Assembly (NCBI GenBank): GCA_934155645.1
Contig: CAKPHC010000003.1
Coordinates: 1 to 64,000, forward strand
From: an uncultured Bacilli bacterium
Lineage (GTDB): Bacteria > Bacillota_I > Bacilli_A > RF39 > UBA660
Reading direction: 5' to 3'
DNA length: 64,000 nucleotides
Shown here: one piece after another, positions 7,361-16,914 of the stretch
Layout of the letters: each line of letters opens with the position of its first letter
Numbering within the stretch: the stretch's first letter is position 1
Notes under the pieces: model-generated
Told to the model about the DNA's origin: nothing
Database searches by the model: none
The model's input: only the letters and a program-made list of their open reading frames with translations
Made by a program: the position numbers and the translations under genes

Positions 7361-9907
7361 ATGAATGATAATAAAAAAATATTAATTACATATTCATTAG
7401 ATGAGCAAGGAAATCCATCAATAGATAGAATTTATGTTGCTCATACCGATGGTAGCATTGAAGATAGAGCTTTCAATCCTGAAACAGATATCGAATTACT
7501 TGGAGAATTTTTTCAAGCAAACGGTGTTTCAAGTATAGACGAAGCTGAAGAAAAAGGAATATTTAAAAGAACAAATGCAAATGATTATCAAGATGCAATT
7601 GAGTTCTTAAATGGTAACGAATCTAGAGAAGTTGAATCTTCTCTAGATGAAGAACCAACTAATAATGACCCTAATGCAATGGACGATGATGAGGAATATA
7701 AAGATAAAGACGATGAAACTGTTGTTGTTCCTTTAGTACCAGGTGCAAACGAATTAGATGATGATGCTGAATATGCTAATGAAGAAGAAGTAGAAAATGA
7801 TCATCATGTTGCTAAAAGAGTAGCAGCTGGTGTATTAGCAGCAGGAGCAATTGGTGGTGTATTATTTGCAGCACATAGTTGTAGTAAACAACAAGTAGAT
7901 GATGAGAAAGACAAACAAGACTTAGAAGACTTATATAAAAATATGACTGAAGAGCAAAAAGCTTTCTTCAAACCTACTTTTGAAGCTGTAGAAGCATTTA
8001 ATCAAAGAACTACAGAAGATGGAACGTTTAAATTAGATAAAGATAACTCAACATTACATATCACTGTTGACGAAGCAGTAGCATTAAACATTATTATGAA
8101 TAATTATACTGCTGAAGAATTGTATGATATATTTGGAACATTAGAGTTTGATACTACTAACTTAATGGATTTAGCTCGTAGTTCATATTCAAAACTTTCA
8201 GCATACTATATGAATGCTACTAAAGCTAGTGGTTTATCATCAATAATTAATGATGAAACTGCACGTGCTTTCTTCGAAAGACATGAAAATGCAGTAATCG
8301 AATTCAATAACAATCCATCAGTTGAATTATCAGATGAAGTAATCAAAGGTTTATACTATGATTATGTATATGGTGGTTCTACTGGAGAATATGCTAAAAT
8401 CAATAATAATGGTGTAGCATGGCTTTCAACAGCATCAGGATTTGGATTTGAATTAGCTAATAGAAATATTGAAGAATTCTTAAGAATAAATAACGTTAGT
8501 GAAGCCGAGATTGCTAAATATCAAGAAGCTGCTGCTAAAGTAGGAATGTCATTAAATACAATCACAACAAGCGAACTACTTAACGGTATCAATGAAAAAA
8601 TAGATCTTGATATAATTGATGAAATTAATAATAAGAGCTTATGTGCTGCTGTAACTGCAGAAACTCGTGATAAAGTTGAAGCATTACGTATGAAACAACA
8701 AATAGCAACAACAATTATTTCAACAAATGCTAAAGACTATTTAGTTGAAGGATTAAGACAAATTGGTGCTAACAACTTAGCAAATAAAGTTCTTGCTAGT
8801 GACAGTAACCTTAGTGCAGACTTATTAGAAGAAATAAGTAAGAGCAGTAGTCAAGCTAATAGATTAGCAGAAGATTATCGTGGAAGATTAAATTCTACTA
8901 CTGATAAAGAAGCTAAAGTAATGGCTGTTCTAGAAATCGCTCAACAAAAATATGGTATGACATCTGAAATTGACTTACCAGACTTAATAAATAATAGATT
9001 TAGAACTAGAGAACTTGAAAAAGATAACGAAGCAGTAATTGGTAAAGATGATAAAGACATTCCTGTAGTTGATAGAGATAAATTTGAATCTTTAGATAAA
9101 GATAAACAAAACGACCTTATCAAAGAAGAAGGTAAATTAGTTAATGAAACAACTAAGACTACTGAAGAAGAAGTTAAAAAAGATGATTTAACTAAAGATG
9201 AACAAAAACAAGTTGAATCTGAAGAAAAAATCTTACAAGAAATCGAAGCTAAGAAAAATGAACTTATTATAAAAGGTGTTGATGACGCTGTAACATACAC
9301 TGATGAAGCAGGCGCATATAAATATTCTAAAGACATTGTTATTCCATATAACAATCAAAAATTAGATACTAACAACATGTCATTATTTAACATTGTTGCA
9401 TATGCAAGTGCGTTCGGAGACGGAGCTAATGAAATTAATAGTAAAGATGCTCAAGTTCAAGAACGTATGAATAAAGATGCTAAAGGTGTAGAAGGTGAAT
9501 TAGATTCACTATCTCAAGAAGCTAAACAATATTTACAAAATAAATATGGAAGCAATTGGCGTAGTCAATTAATGGAAGAATCTTATAAAGATGGTTTTGC
9601 TAAACAAGTAGATGGTTCATTAAGAGAAGCTAGAGCTATGGGTGCTCAAATAAGAGAAACTGCTGAAACTGAATATAAAAAAGCACAAGATGAAATAAAT
9701 AAGGGTAATGAAAACGACAATAATAATAATCAACCATCACAACCAACTGAACCAGATGATCCAAATTTAGACCCTGGTCATAAAAATGATGATGAAATCC
9801 CTTATGAGCCACCTGTAATAAAACAACCTGCAACTTATCTTTCAGATGAGCAATGGGAAGCTGCTTACGGTAACCAAGTTGAAGAAACTACTGGTAAAAC
9901 TAGATAA
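7361..9907 (+). CDS. large membrane-anchored acidic protein of unknown function
   Basis: No family is recognised in this 848-residue protein. Residues 1-145 are acidic. One alanine/glycine-rich membrane helix lies at about 149-172 and ends in a cysteine. About 600 mostly helical residues follow, and the C-terminus is rich in Asn, Pro and Asp (a run after GNENDNNNNQP) with no sorting motif. I chose the ATG at 7361, behind AAGGGGTG with six bases between. The GTG at 7352 lies inside that ribosome site. It follows the Ig-repeat protein by 14 bp and is probably in the same operon, which suggests a joint role at the cell surface. Confidence 0.65.
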   Translation: MNDNKKILITYSLDEQGNPSIDRIYVAHTDGSIEDRAFNPETDIELLGEFFQANGVSSIDEAEEKGIFKRTNANDYQDAIEFLNGNESREVESSLDEEPTNNDPNAMDDDEEYKDKDDETVVVPLVPGANELDDDAEYANEEEVENDHHVAKRVAAGVLAAGAIGGVLFAAHSCSKQQVDDEKDKQDLEDLYKNMTEEQKAFFKPTFEAVEAFNQRTTEDGTFKLDKDNSTLHITVDEAVALNIIMNNYTAEELYDIFGTLEFDTTNLMDLARSSYSKLSAYYMNATKASGLSSIINDETARAFFERHENAVIEFNNNPSVELSDEVIKGLYYDYVYGGSTGEYAKINNNGVAWLSTASGFGFELANRNIEEFLRINNVSEAEIAKYQEAAAKVGMSLNTITTSELLNGINEKIDLDIIDEINNKSLCAAVTAETRDKVEALRMKQQIATTIISTNAKDYLVEGLRQIGANNLANKVLASDSNLSADLLEEISKSSSQANRLAEDYRGRLNSTTDKEAKVMAVLEIAQQKYGMTSEIDLPDLINNRFRTRELEKDNEAVIGKDDKDIPVVDRDKFESLDKDKQNDLIKEEGKLVNETTKTTEEEVKKDDLTKDEQKQVESEEKILQEIEAKKNELIIKGVDDAVTYTDEAGAYKYSKDIVIPYNNQKLDTNNMSLFNIVAYASAFGDGANEINSKDAQVQERMNKDAKGVEGELDSLSQEAKQYLQNKYGSNWRSQLMEESYKDGFAKQVDGSLREARAMGAQIRETAETEYKKAQDEINKGNENDNNNNQPSQPTEPDDPNLDPGHKNDDEIPYEPPVIKQPATYLSDEQWEAAYGNQVEETTGKTR

Positions 9908-9912
9908 ATTTT

Positions 9913-9940
9913 AAAGAAAGTAAAATTACTTTCTTTTTTT
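9913..9940 (+). terminator. Rho-independent terminator of the surface operon
   Basis: A perfect 11-bp stem AAAGAAAGTAA/TTACTTTCTTT with a two-base AA spacer, followed by a T run. Confidence 0.8.
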
Positions 9941-9994
9941 TGACTAAATTTATGTTAAAATAGAACTAGATAATAAAGGTATGGAGTGATGTTG

Positions 9995-12484
9995 ATGAAA
10001 AAGAATCAAAAAGGTTTTACAATGATAGAACTTCTAGCGGCAATAATAATACTGGGTGTTTTGTTAGGTATAGCAATACCAGGAGTATCTAAATTAATGA
10101 AACAATTTAGAAGAGACTATTATGGGAAACTAGAAGAATCCATAACAACGTCAGCAAAAGACTTTATTAATGATGAAAAGTTGTATCGTCCTAATGGTGT
10201 GTTGAATTCAACTGTAATTAGTCTTGATACATTAGTTAAAAATAAATATGTAGACGAAGTAGTAGATTATAAAGGAAAGACTTGTTCATTAACAGATAGT
10301 TATGTAGTAATAATATATTTTGGAAAAGACAATTATAAATATAAAACTTGTCTAAAGTGTAGTAACGATAAGTATGTAAGTGATACAAAAGAGACATATT
10401 GTGATGAAGCATGGAAAACAAATGATAATATAAAATATCAATTTAGTGATAAAGATAGATTATATGTTTATTACAATTCACCAAGAGAAGAAATAAGAAA
10501 TGAATTAATGAGTTCATTACATATAGTAAAACTAAATAACGAAGGAACAGTATTAGAAAGTGTTCTAGCAGAAGACACACAGCAAAACATTTTACCATTA
10601 AATATTGATGAATTAGATACTACACCAGAATTAGATAAAGATAATAAAAAAGTAAATATATTAAGATATAAGATAAATGATACTGAAAAGACAATGGAAG
10701 CAGTGGTATACAAGTATAAAGCACCAAGAGTAACAATGACAAGATTATCAGATGGAAGTAAATACGAAAAAGGAACATGGGCGAACGGAATAACAATTAG
10801 ATTAGATACCGATTACAGTAGTAATTGGAATTTCTATGAATTAACCAATACTGAAGTATCACATTTCCAATGGTATAAAGATGGTAAATGGGAAAATATA
10901 AAATGTGATATGAGTTCAAGTAGTAGTTGTACAATAGCAATAAAAGAGAATCAAGATAAAGACTATAGATTTAGAATAGTAACAAATAAAAATCAAATAA
11001 GTGATGAAAGCTCTGGTTACAATATCAAAATAGATATGAATAAACCAGTAGTTAAAATAACGCCAAATGGTATAGAACCAATCATAAAAGTAGGAAGTGA
11101 AGAGGCAAAAATAAGCTTTACTTTAACAACAAGTGATACCGGGGGAAGTGGAATAAAGAGTAGAAAATTTGTCTTAAGTGATAGTGACAAAGAATATAAA
11201 GATGAAGAATTAACAAGTTTCAATGTCGATACATATACATATTCAAAAGACTATAAAGGTTGTAAGAAATATGTATGGGCAATAGTAGAAGATAATGCTG
11301 GTAATAAATCAGAAGAAGTATATCCATCAAATGTTTTTTGGACAAAATATGAAATCGTGTATGATGTAAATGGAGGAACTGGTAATATATCAACTCAATA
11401 TAAATATTATGGAAAAACACTTAAATTAACTACAACTAGACCAACAAGAACAGGATATAAATTTGTAGGATGGAGTACTAATAAATCCTCTAAAACTGCC
11501 AACTATATAGCAGGCTCAAACTATAATGATGATAAAGCTGTAATACTATACGCTATATGGGAACCGAATAAAATCTATGTTAAATACAATTTAAGTGGTG
11601 GTAAATTAAGCACTAATAATTCAAGTATAAGTACCATTGGAAACTATATAACTCTTAATAATAACACTGTAATATCAACTTATAATTATGGAGACTATTT
11701 AGGTAGTGGTGGTCTTGCAAATTATAATAATCCAAGCTGGATAAATATCCAAAAAACAGGATATCATGCAGTAACTGGTGCTGAGTGGAAAAACCAAGAT
11801 GGAAAAACATTTGACCATAACATAAATTATCCAGTTAATGACTTATGTGATGCAACTAGAAATGATTGTACAGCAACAATGTATGTAAATTGGGAAATAG
11901 ATAATTATACTATAACCTTTAATCCTAATGGAGGAACAGTAAGTCCTACTAGTATGAAAGCAACTTATGGTTCTTCAATAACATTACCAACCCCAACTAG
12001 AAGTGGTTATATATTTAAAGGATGGTATACTGCAACATCTGGTGGAGGTTATATTGGAAAAGGAAACGATAAATATAAAGCTACGGCTTCAATTACTATG
12101 CATGCTAATTGGACAATTGCTGAAGTAGCGCATAAATGTGATGGTGACGCTAGAACTTATTCAACACTAAATAAAAGTATAAGTGATATAAGAGCATATT
12201 TTGGATTAAATGCACATGACCATTGGTGTACAAGTCCAAGAACTACAGAAAGCTGTATTCCTACTAATGCTACCAACTATGTTACACTTTATAAAGTAAC
12301 TTGCTCTGTTTGCGGTAAAGAAGTAGGAGGCTATTGGTGTCCGGTTCATGGGGCGTCAGGTAATTCAATAACTGGTGGTGGAGGTAAAGGATATCCAATA
12401 TGTGATGCCAACGAAAAAAAATACTCAGCTGACGCTACTAATTGTATTGGAAAAGACTTAGGTTGGACACTAGTTTCTAAGTAG
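9995..12484 (+). CDS. prepilin-like giant surface protein with InlB-type repeats (copy 1)
   Basis: The N-terminus is a textbook type IV prepilin leader: KKNQKG followed by FTMIELL, with Glu at +5 and a hydrophobic helix to about residue 30. After a pilin-like region come a cysteine pair (KTCLKCSND), an Ig-like stretch ending EDNAGNKSEE, an InlB/Flg_new-type repeat (about 452-525), one longer 110-residue repeat, a second InlB-type repeat (about 637-710) and a Cys/His-rich cap containing CSVCGKE and WCPVHG. The total is 829 residues, several times a normal pilin. I chose the ATG at 9995 because it matches the paralog's start. Residues about 113-385 are encoded by DNA identical to the next gene. 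It may be a minor pilin carrying an adhesive head, but no pilus assembly genes are in the window. Confidence 0.75.
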   Translation: MKKNQKGFTMIELLAAIIILGVLLGIAIPGVSKLMKQFRRDYYGKLEESITTSAKDFINDEKLYRPNGVLNSTVISLDTLVKNKYVDEVVDYKGKTCSLTDSYVVIIYFGKDNYKYKTCLKCSNDKYVSDTKETYCDEAWKTNDNIKYQFSDKDRLYVYYNSPREEIRNELMSSLHIVKLNNEGTVLESVLAEDTQQNILPLNIDELDTTPELDKDNKKVNILRYKINDTEKTMEAVVYKYKAPRVTMTRLSDGSKYEKGTWANGITIRLDTDYSSNWNFYELTNTEVSHFQWYKDGKWENIKCDMSSSSSCTIAIKENQDKDYRFRIVTNKNQISDESSGYNIKIDMNKPVVKITPNGIEPIIKVGSEEAKISFTLTTSDTGGSGIKSRKFVLSDSDKEYKDEELTSFNVDTYTYSKDYKGCKKYVWAIVEDNAGNKSEEVYPSNVFWTKYEIVYDVNGGTGNISTQYKYYGKTLKLTTTRPTRTGYKFVGWSTNKSSKTANYIAGSNYNDDKAVILYAIWEPNKIYVKYNLSGGKLSTNNSSISTIGNYITLNNNTVISTYNYGDYLGSGGLANYNNPSWINIQKTGYHAVTGAEWKNQDGKTFDHNINYPVNDLCDATRNDCTATMYVNWEIDNYTITFNPNGGTVSPTSMKATYGSSITLPTPTRSGYIFKGWYTATSGGGYIGKGNDKYKATASITMHANWTIAEVAHKCDGDARTYSTLNKSISDIRAYFGLNAHDHWCTSPRTTESCIPTNATNYVTLYKVTCSVCGKEVGGYWCPVHGASGNSITGGGGKGYPICDANEKKYSADATNCIGKDLGWTLVSK
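10331..11150 (+). repeat. 820-bp direct duplication, copy A
   Basis: Reading the two genes side by side, I find no base difference between 10331-11150 and 12920-13739 (constant offset of 2589). Differences begin at the very next bases on each side. The tract lies within the two prepilin-like genes and codes for the pilin-like and Ig-like middle part. Confidence 0.9.
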
Positions 12485-12513
12485 AATCAATATTATTATT
12501 GGTTCTTTTTTTC
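12483..12513 (+). terminator. Rho-independent terminator
   Basis: AGAATCAATA pairs with TATTGGTTCT (one G-U pair) and is followed by a T run. It separates the two prepilin-like genes. Confidence 0.75.
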
Positions 12514-12583
12514 TATCTAAATTTCTATACATTTTAAAATGGTTATGATAAAATATAATATATAGTAGAGCGATGGTGATAAT

Positions 12584-15500
12584 ATGAAAAAGAATCAAAA
12601 AGGTTTTACAATGATAGAACTTCTAGCAGCAATAATAATACTAGGTGTTTTGTTAGGTATAGCAATACCAGGAATATCTAACTTAATGAAACAATTTAGA
12701 AGAGATTATTATTCAAAATTAGAAGAATCAATAACCGCATCAGCTAAAGAGTTCTATACAGATAACAAATTATATAAACCAGATGGGATATTACACTCTT
12801 CATATACAACATTAGAAGCGCTAACTAAAAACAAATATGTAGATGAGGTAGTAGATTATAAAGGAAAGACTTGTTCATTAACAGATAGTTATGTAGTAAT
12901 AATATACTTCGGAAAAGATAATTATAAATATAAAACTTGTCTAAAGTGTAGTAACGATAAGTATGTAAGTGATACAAAAGAGACATATTGTGATGAAGCA
13001 TGGAAAACAAATGATAATATAAAATATCAATTTAGTGATAAAGATAGATTATATGTTTATTACAATTCACCAAGAGAAGAAATAAGAAATGAATTAATGA
13101 GTTCATTACATATAGTAAAACTAAATAACGAAGGAACAGTATTAGAAAGTGTTCTAGCAGAAGACACACAGCAAAACATTTTACCATTAAATATTGATGA
13201 ATTAGATACTACACCAGAATTAGATAAAGATAATAAAAAAGTAAATATATTAAGATATAAGATAAATGATACTGAAAAGACAATGGAAGCAGTGGTATAC
13301 AAGTATAAAGCACCAAGAGTAACAATGACAAGATTATCAGATGGAAGTAAATACGAAAAAGGAACATGGGCGAACGGAATAACAATTAGATTAGATACCG
13401 ATTACAGTAGTAATTGGAATTTCTATGAATTAACCAATACTGAAGTATCACATTTCCAATGGTATAAAGATGGTAAATGGGAAAATATAAAATGTGATAT
13501 GAGTTCAAGTAGTAGTTGTACAATAGCAATAAAAGAGAATCAAGATAAAGACTATAGATTTAGAATAGTAACAAATAAAAATCAAATAAGTGATGAAAGC
13601 TCTGGTTACAATATCAAAATAGATATGAATAAACCAGTAGTTAAAATAACGCCAAATGGTATAGAACCAATCATAAAAGTAGGAAGTGAAGAGGCAAAAA
13701 TAAGCTTTACTTTAACAACAAGTGATACCGGGGGAAGTGAAATAAAGAATAGGAAATTTGTTTTAAGTGATAGCAATAAAGAATATAAAGATGAAGAATT
13801 AACAAGTTTCAATGTCGATACATATACATATTCAAAAGACTATAAAGGTTGCAAGAAATATGTATGGGCAATAGTAGAAGATAATGCTGGTAATAAATCA
13901 GAAGAAGTATATCCATCAAATGCTTTCTGGACAAAATACGAAATCGTGTATGATGTAAACGGTGGAACCGGTAATGTATCAACTCAATATAAATACTATG
14001 GAAAAACACTTAAATTAACTACAACTAGACCAACAAGAACTGGCTACAAATTTGTAGGATGGAGTACCAATAAAAATGCTAAAAGTCCTACTTATACCGC
14101 TGGTTGGATATATAACAAAGAAAAAGCAATAAAACTATACGCTGTATGGCAACCAAATAAAATCTATGTTAAATATCATTTGAGTGGTGGTAAATTAAGT
14201 AGTAATCATCCTGATATTGGTACTATTTCCAATTTAATTACAATTAATAGTAGTAATACTATAGGAACATATAACTATGACGAATATATAGGTTCTAATG
14301 GATTAGAAGATTACAATGACACATCAAGAATTAACATAGAAAACGCAGGATTCCATGCTGTAGCTGGTGCTGAGTGGACTAACTCTCAAAGAACATTTAG
14401 TCAAGAAACCAATTACAAGGCTAATGACTTATGTGATGCTACTCAAGGTGATTGTACTGTAGTTATGTATGTTAACTGGGAAGCTAATAAAATAAATGTT
14501 ATGTACCACGTAAATGGAGGAAATTTAGCATCATCTGGAGGTGCTAATATCGGAATCAGTGGTAGTTATGTAACAATAAATGGCAACTTAATCCATTCAA
14601 CTTACAATTATGGAGATAACTTAGGTAGCGGTGGACTTGCTAATTACAATAACCCAGGCTGGATAAATATTCAAAAAACAGGATATCACGGAATAGATGG
14701 AGCCGAGTGGAAAAACCAAGACGGAAAAACATTTGATCACGATAAAGATTATCCAGCTAAAGATTTATGTGATGCAACAAAAGGTGATTGTACTGCAATA
14801 ATGTACGTTAACTGGGATATTAATACTATAACTGTTCGTTATCATGCAAATGGAGGTTCACTAGATTCTCAACATAGTAGTGCTATTGCCTTAGCATCCA
14901 GTGGATACTTAACTCTTTATGGAAACATTAATCAAGAAACTTACAATTATGGAGAAAGCTTAAGCAGCGGTGGACTTGCAAATTATAATAATCCAGACTG
15001 GATTAATTTGAAAAAGATAGGATATCATGCAGTAGTTGGTGCGGAGTGGAAAAACCAAGATGGTAGAACGTTCGACCACAATATGGTTTATCCAGCTAAA
15101 GATTTATGCGATGCAACTCGAGGCGATTGTATAGCAACAATGTATGTAAACTGGACCGTTGATAGTTACACAATAACATTTAATGCCAATGGAGGAAGTG
15201 TAAGTCCTAGTAATACAAAAGCAAATTATGGTTCTTCAATAACATTACCAACACCAACTAGAGATGGATATACATTTAATGGTTGGTATACAGCAGCAAG
15301 TGGTGGCGGATTAGTAGGAAAAGCTGGTGCTAGTTATACCGTTACATATTCAACAACACTATATGCACAATGGACTCAAAAGGCACATACACATAACTTT
15401 AATGCAAGAAGTAGTAACGATCGTATGCGAATTGTAAACAAAGGTAACAGTACAAGTTGGCCATGGAACACAGTAGGTAAAGATAATTACGGATGTACAG

Positions 15501-15739
15501 CAACTGGTCATAAAAATATTTGTATTCCTGATTATCAAATGACATTAGGAGTATTTAAAGCATATTACATTACTTGTTCAATATGCGGAGCCCAAGAAGA
15601 AACCTATGTTTGGTGTCCAGTTCACAATACTAACGAAGGTAAAAACATTAGAATATGTGATGCAACTAGCAAAAAATACTCTAGTGATGCTACTAGCTGT
15701 ATAGGAAAAACTGAAGGTTGGACTTTAGTTAGTAAATAG
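12584..15739 (+). CDS. prepilin-like giant surface protein with InlB-type repeats (copy 2)
   Basis: This is the longer paralog of the preceding gene, 1051 residues. It has the same prepilin leader (G|FTMIELL) and the same identical middle tract. The difference lies in the outer part. Here three copies of the 110-residue repeat stand between the two InlB-type repeats, where copy 1 has one. Each copy contains a YNYG-x2-L-x-SGGL-like block, GYHAVxGAEW and DLCDATxGDC. A Cys/His cap (CSICGAQ, WCPVHN) closes the protein and ends GWTLVSK, as in copy 1. Residues about 45-85 differ from copy 1, so divergence resumes on both sides of the identical tract. It has its own extended -10 (TGaTAAAAT near 12547) and a GGTGATAAT ribosome site. 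Cell-surface adhesion is the likely role. Confidence 0.75.
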   Translation: MKKNQKGFTMIELLAAIIILGVLLGIAIPGISNLMKQFRRDYYSKLEESITASAKEFYTDNKLYKPDGILHSSYTTLEALTKNKYVDEVVDYKGKTCSLTDSYVVIIYFGKDNYKYKTCLKCSNDKYVSDTKETYCDEAWKTNDNIKYQFSDKDRLYVYYNSPREEIRNELMSSLHIVKLNNEGTVLESVLAEDTQQNILPLNIDELDTTPELDKDNKKVNILRYKINDTEKTMEAVVYKYKAPRVTMTRLSDGSKYEKGTWANGITIRLDTDYSSNWNFYELTNTEVSHFQWYKDGKWENIKCDMSSSSSCTIAIKENQDKDYRFRIVTNKNQISDESSGYNIKIDMNKPVVKITPNGIEPIIKVGSEEAKISFTLTTSDTGGSEIKNRKFVLSDSNKEYKDEELTSFNVDTYTYSKDYKGCKKYVWAIVEDNAGNKSEEVYPSNAFWTKYEIVYDVNGGTGNVSTQYKYYGKTLKLTTTRPTRTGYKFVGWSTNKNAKSPTYTAGWIYNKEKAIKLYAVWQPNKIYVKYHLSGGKLSSNHPDIGTISNLITINSSNTIGTYNYDEYIGSNGLEDYNDTSRINIENAGFHAVAGAEWTNSQRTFSQETNYKANDLCDATQGDCTVVMYVNWEANKINVMYHVNGGNLASSGGANIGISGSYVTINGNLIHSTYNYGDNLGSGGLANYNNPGWINIQKTGYHGIDGAEWKNQDGKTFDHDKDYPAKDLCDATKGDCTAIMYVNWDINTITVRYHANGGSLDSQHSSAIALASSGYLTLYGNINQETYNYGESLSSGGLANYNNPDWINLKKIGYHAVVGAEWKNQDGRTFDHNMVYPAKDLCDATRGDCIATMYVNWTVDSYTITFNANGGSVSPSNTKANYGSSITLPTPTRDGYTFNGWYTAASGGGLVGKAGASYTVTYSTTLYAQWTQKAHTHNFNARSSNDRMRIVNKGNSTSWPWNTVGKDNYGCTATGHKNICIPDYQMTLGVFKAYYITCSICGAQEETYVWCPVHNTNEGKNIRICDATSKKYSSDATSCIGKTEGWTLVSK
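12920..13739 (+). repeat. 820-bp direct duplication, copy B
   Basis: Partner of 10331-11150, in the same orientation and coding frame. Perfect identity between otherwise divergent paralogs points to recent gene conversion or unequal exchange. Confidence 0.9.
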
Positions 15740-15750
15740 AAATAAAAATG

Positions 15751-15780
15751 GGAATCAGTTTATTGATTTCTTTTTTCTTT
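15751..15780 (+). terminator. Rho-independent terminator
   Basis: GGAATCA pairs with TGATTTC (one G-U pair) around a short loop and runs into TTTTTTCTTT. Confidence 0.7.
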
Positions 15781-15798
15781 TTCTAAAACATATACTTA

Positions 15799-15807
15799 TG
15801 GTATAAT
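15799..15807 (+). promoter_or_regulatory. extended -10 promoter of the murG operon
   Basis: TGgTATAAT lies 21 bp upstream of the murG start codon. No good -35 is seen, as expected for an extended -10 element. Confidence 0.55.
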
Positions 15808-15827
15808 GAATAGTAGGAAGTGATAAC

Positions 15828-16913
15828 ATGAAAGTTGTTATAAGTGCCGGTGGTACTGGAGGTCATATATATCCAGCATTATCAATAATATCTAAAATTA
15901 AAGAAATGGATAAAAATAGTGAAATTTTATATATAGGAACAACTGATAGGATGGAAGCAACCATCGTTCCAAAAGCCGGAATAAACTACGTAGGTGTAGA
16001 AATGAAAGGACTTAATAGAAAAAATCTATTCAAAAACTTTAAAGTTCTTTCCATATATCTAAAAGCTAAAAAGAAAATAAAACAAACACTACAAGAATTT
16101 AAACCTGATATTGTTTTAGGAATAGGTGGATATATTACATTACCCGTTATTGAAGTGGCTCACAGCTTAGGAATTAAGACCTTTATTCATGAACAAAATT
16201 CAATACCAGGACTATCAAATAAAATTCTAAGTCATAAAGTAGACAAAATAGGTGTATCACTAGAAGACAGCATCAAATATTTTGATAAAAACAAAACTGT
16301 ATTTACGGGCAACCCTAGAAGTGAAGAAGTAATAAATGCTAAACCAGTTATTAAAAGTAAATATGGTCTTAAAGCTAATAAAAAATTAGTTTTAATTGTC
16401 ATGGGAAGCCTAGGATCTATGACTATGAACAACAAATTAAAAGAAGCTATTTCATGTTTTAAAGACAAAGATTATGAAGTTTTATTTGTAACGGGTAAAA
16501 ACTATTTCGATGATTACAAAAAAACTATTAATATCCCATCTAATGTTAAAATAGTACCATATCTAGATGATATGTTATCAGTAATGAAGCGAACTGATTT
16601 AATGGTAACTAGAACAGGAGCATCTACTATAGCTGAAATAACTGCTTTAGGAATTCCTAGTATTTTAGTACCATCACCTTATGTTACTCATAATCATCAA
16701 TATAAAAATGCCTTAGTATTAGAAAAAAATAATGCAGCAGTAATTATTGAAGAAGATAAATTTAATGGTGAAATTCTTACAAAAACAATAGATGATATAT
16801 TAAACGATTCTAAAAAATATGATATAATGAAAAAGAATAGTAAGGCTTTAGGAGTAAATAATAGCGCTTCTAGAATTTATGAAATAATTAAAGCATTAGT
16901 AGACGAGGGATAA
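15828..16913 (+). CDS. murG: MurG, lipid II-forming GlcNAc transferase
   Basis: MurG adds GlcNAc from UDP-GlcNAc to undecaprenyl-PP-MurNAc-pentapeptide at the inner face of the membrane, the last cytoplasmic step of peptidoglycan synthesis. The N-terminal GGTGGH loop (8-13), IHEQNSIPGLSNK and the C-terminal donor-binding RTGASTIAE are all present. At 361 residues it has normal length. It heads an operon with murB (1 bp gap) and divIB, the usual division and cell-wall cluster. AGGAAGTGATAAC precedes the ATG. Confidence 0.95.
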   Translation: MKVVISAGGTGGHIYPALSIISKIKEMDKNSEILYIGTTDRMEATIVPKAGINYVGVEMKGLNRKNLFKNFKVLSIYLKAKKKIKQTLQEFKPDIVLGIGGYITLPVIEVAHSLGIKTFIHEQNSIPGLSNKILSHKVDKIGVSLEDSIKYFDKNKTVFTGNPRSEEVINAKPVIKSKYGLKANKKLVLIVMGSLGSMTMNNKLKEAISCFKDKDYEVLFVTGKNYFDDYKKTINIPSNVKIVPYLDDMLSVMKRTDLMVTRTGASTIAEITALGIPSILVPSPYVTHNHQYKNALVLEKNNAAVIIEEDKFNGEILTKTIDDILNDSKKYDIMKKNSKALGVNNSASRIYEIIKALVDEG

Positions 16914-16914
16914 G

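Noticed and set aside
8941..9354. 137-codon open frame on the minus strand inside the large surface gene
   Set aside because: It is antisense to a well-supported gene, Ser/Leu-rich as expected from the reverse complement of Lys/Glu codons, and has no ribosome site.
10331..13739. Insertion sequence as the cause of the 820-bp duplication
   Set aside because: There is no transposase, terminal inverted repeat or target duplication. The repeat is in-frame coding sequence of paralogs.
10236..13812. Conserved minus-strand open frames inside both prepilin-like genes
   Set aside because: Their identity only reflects the 820-bp duplication. They have no ribosome sites and mirror the sense codons.
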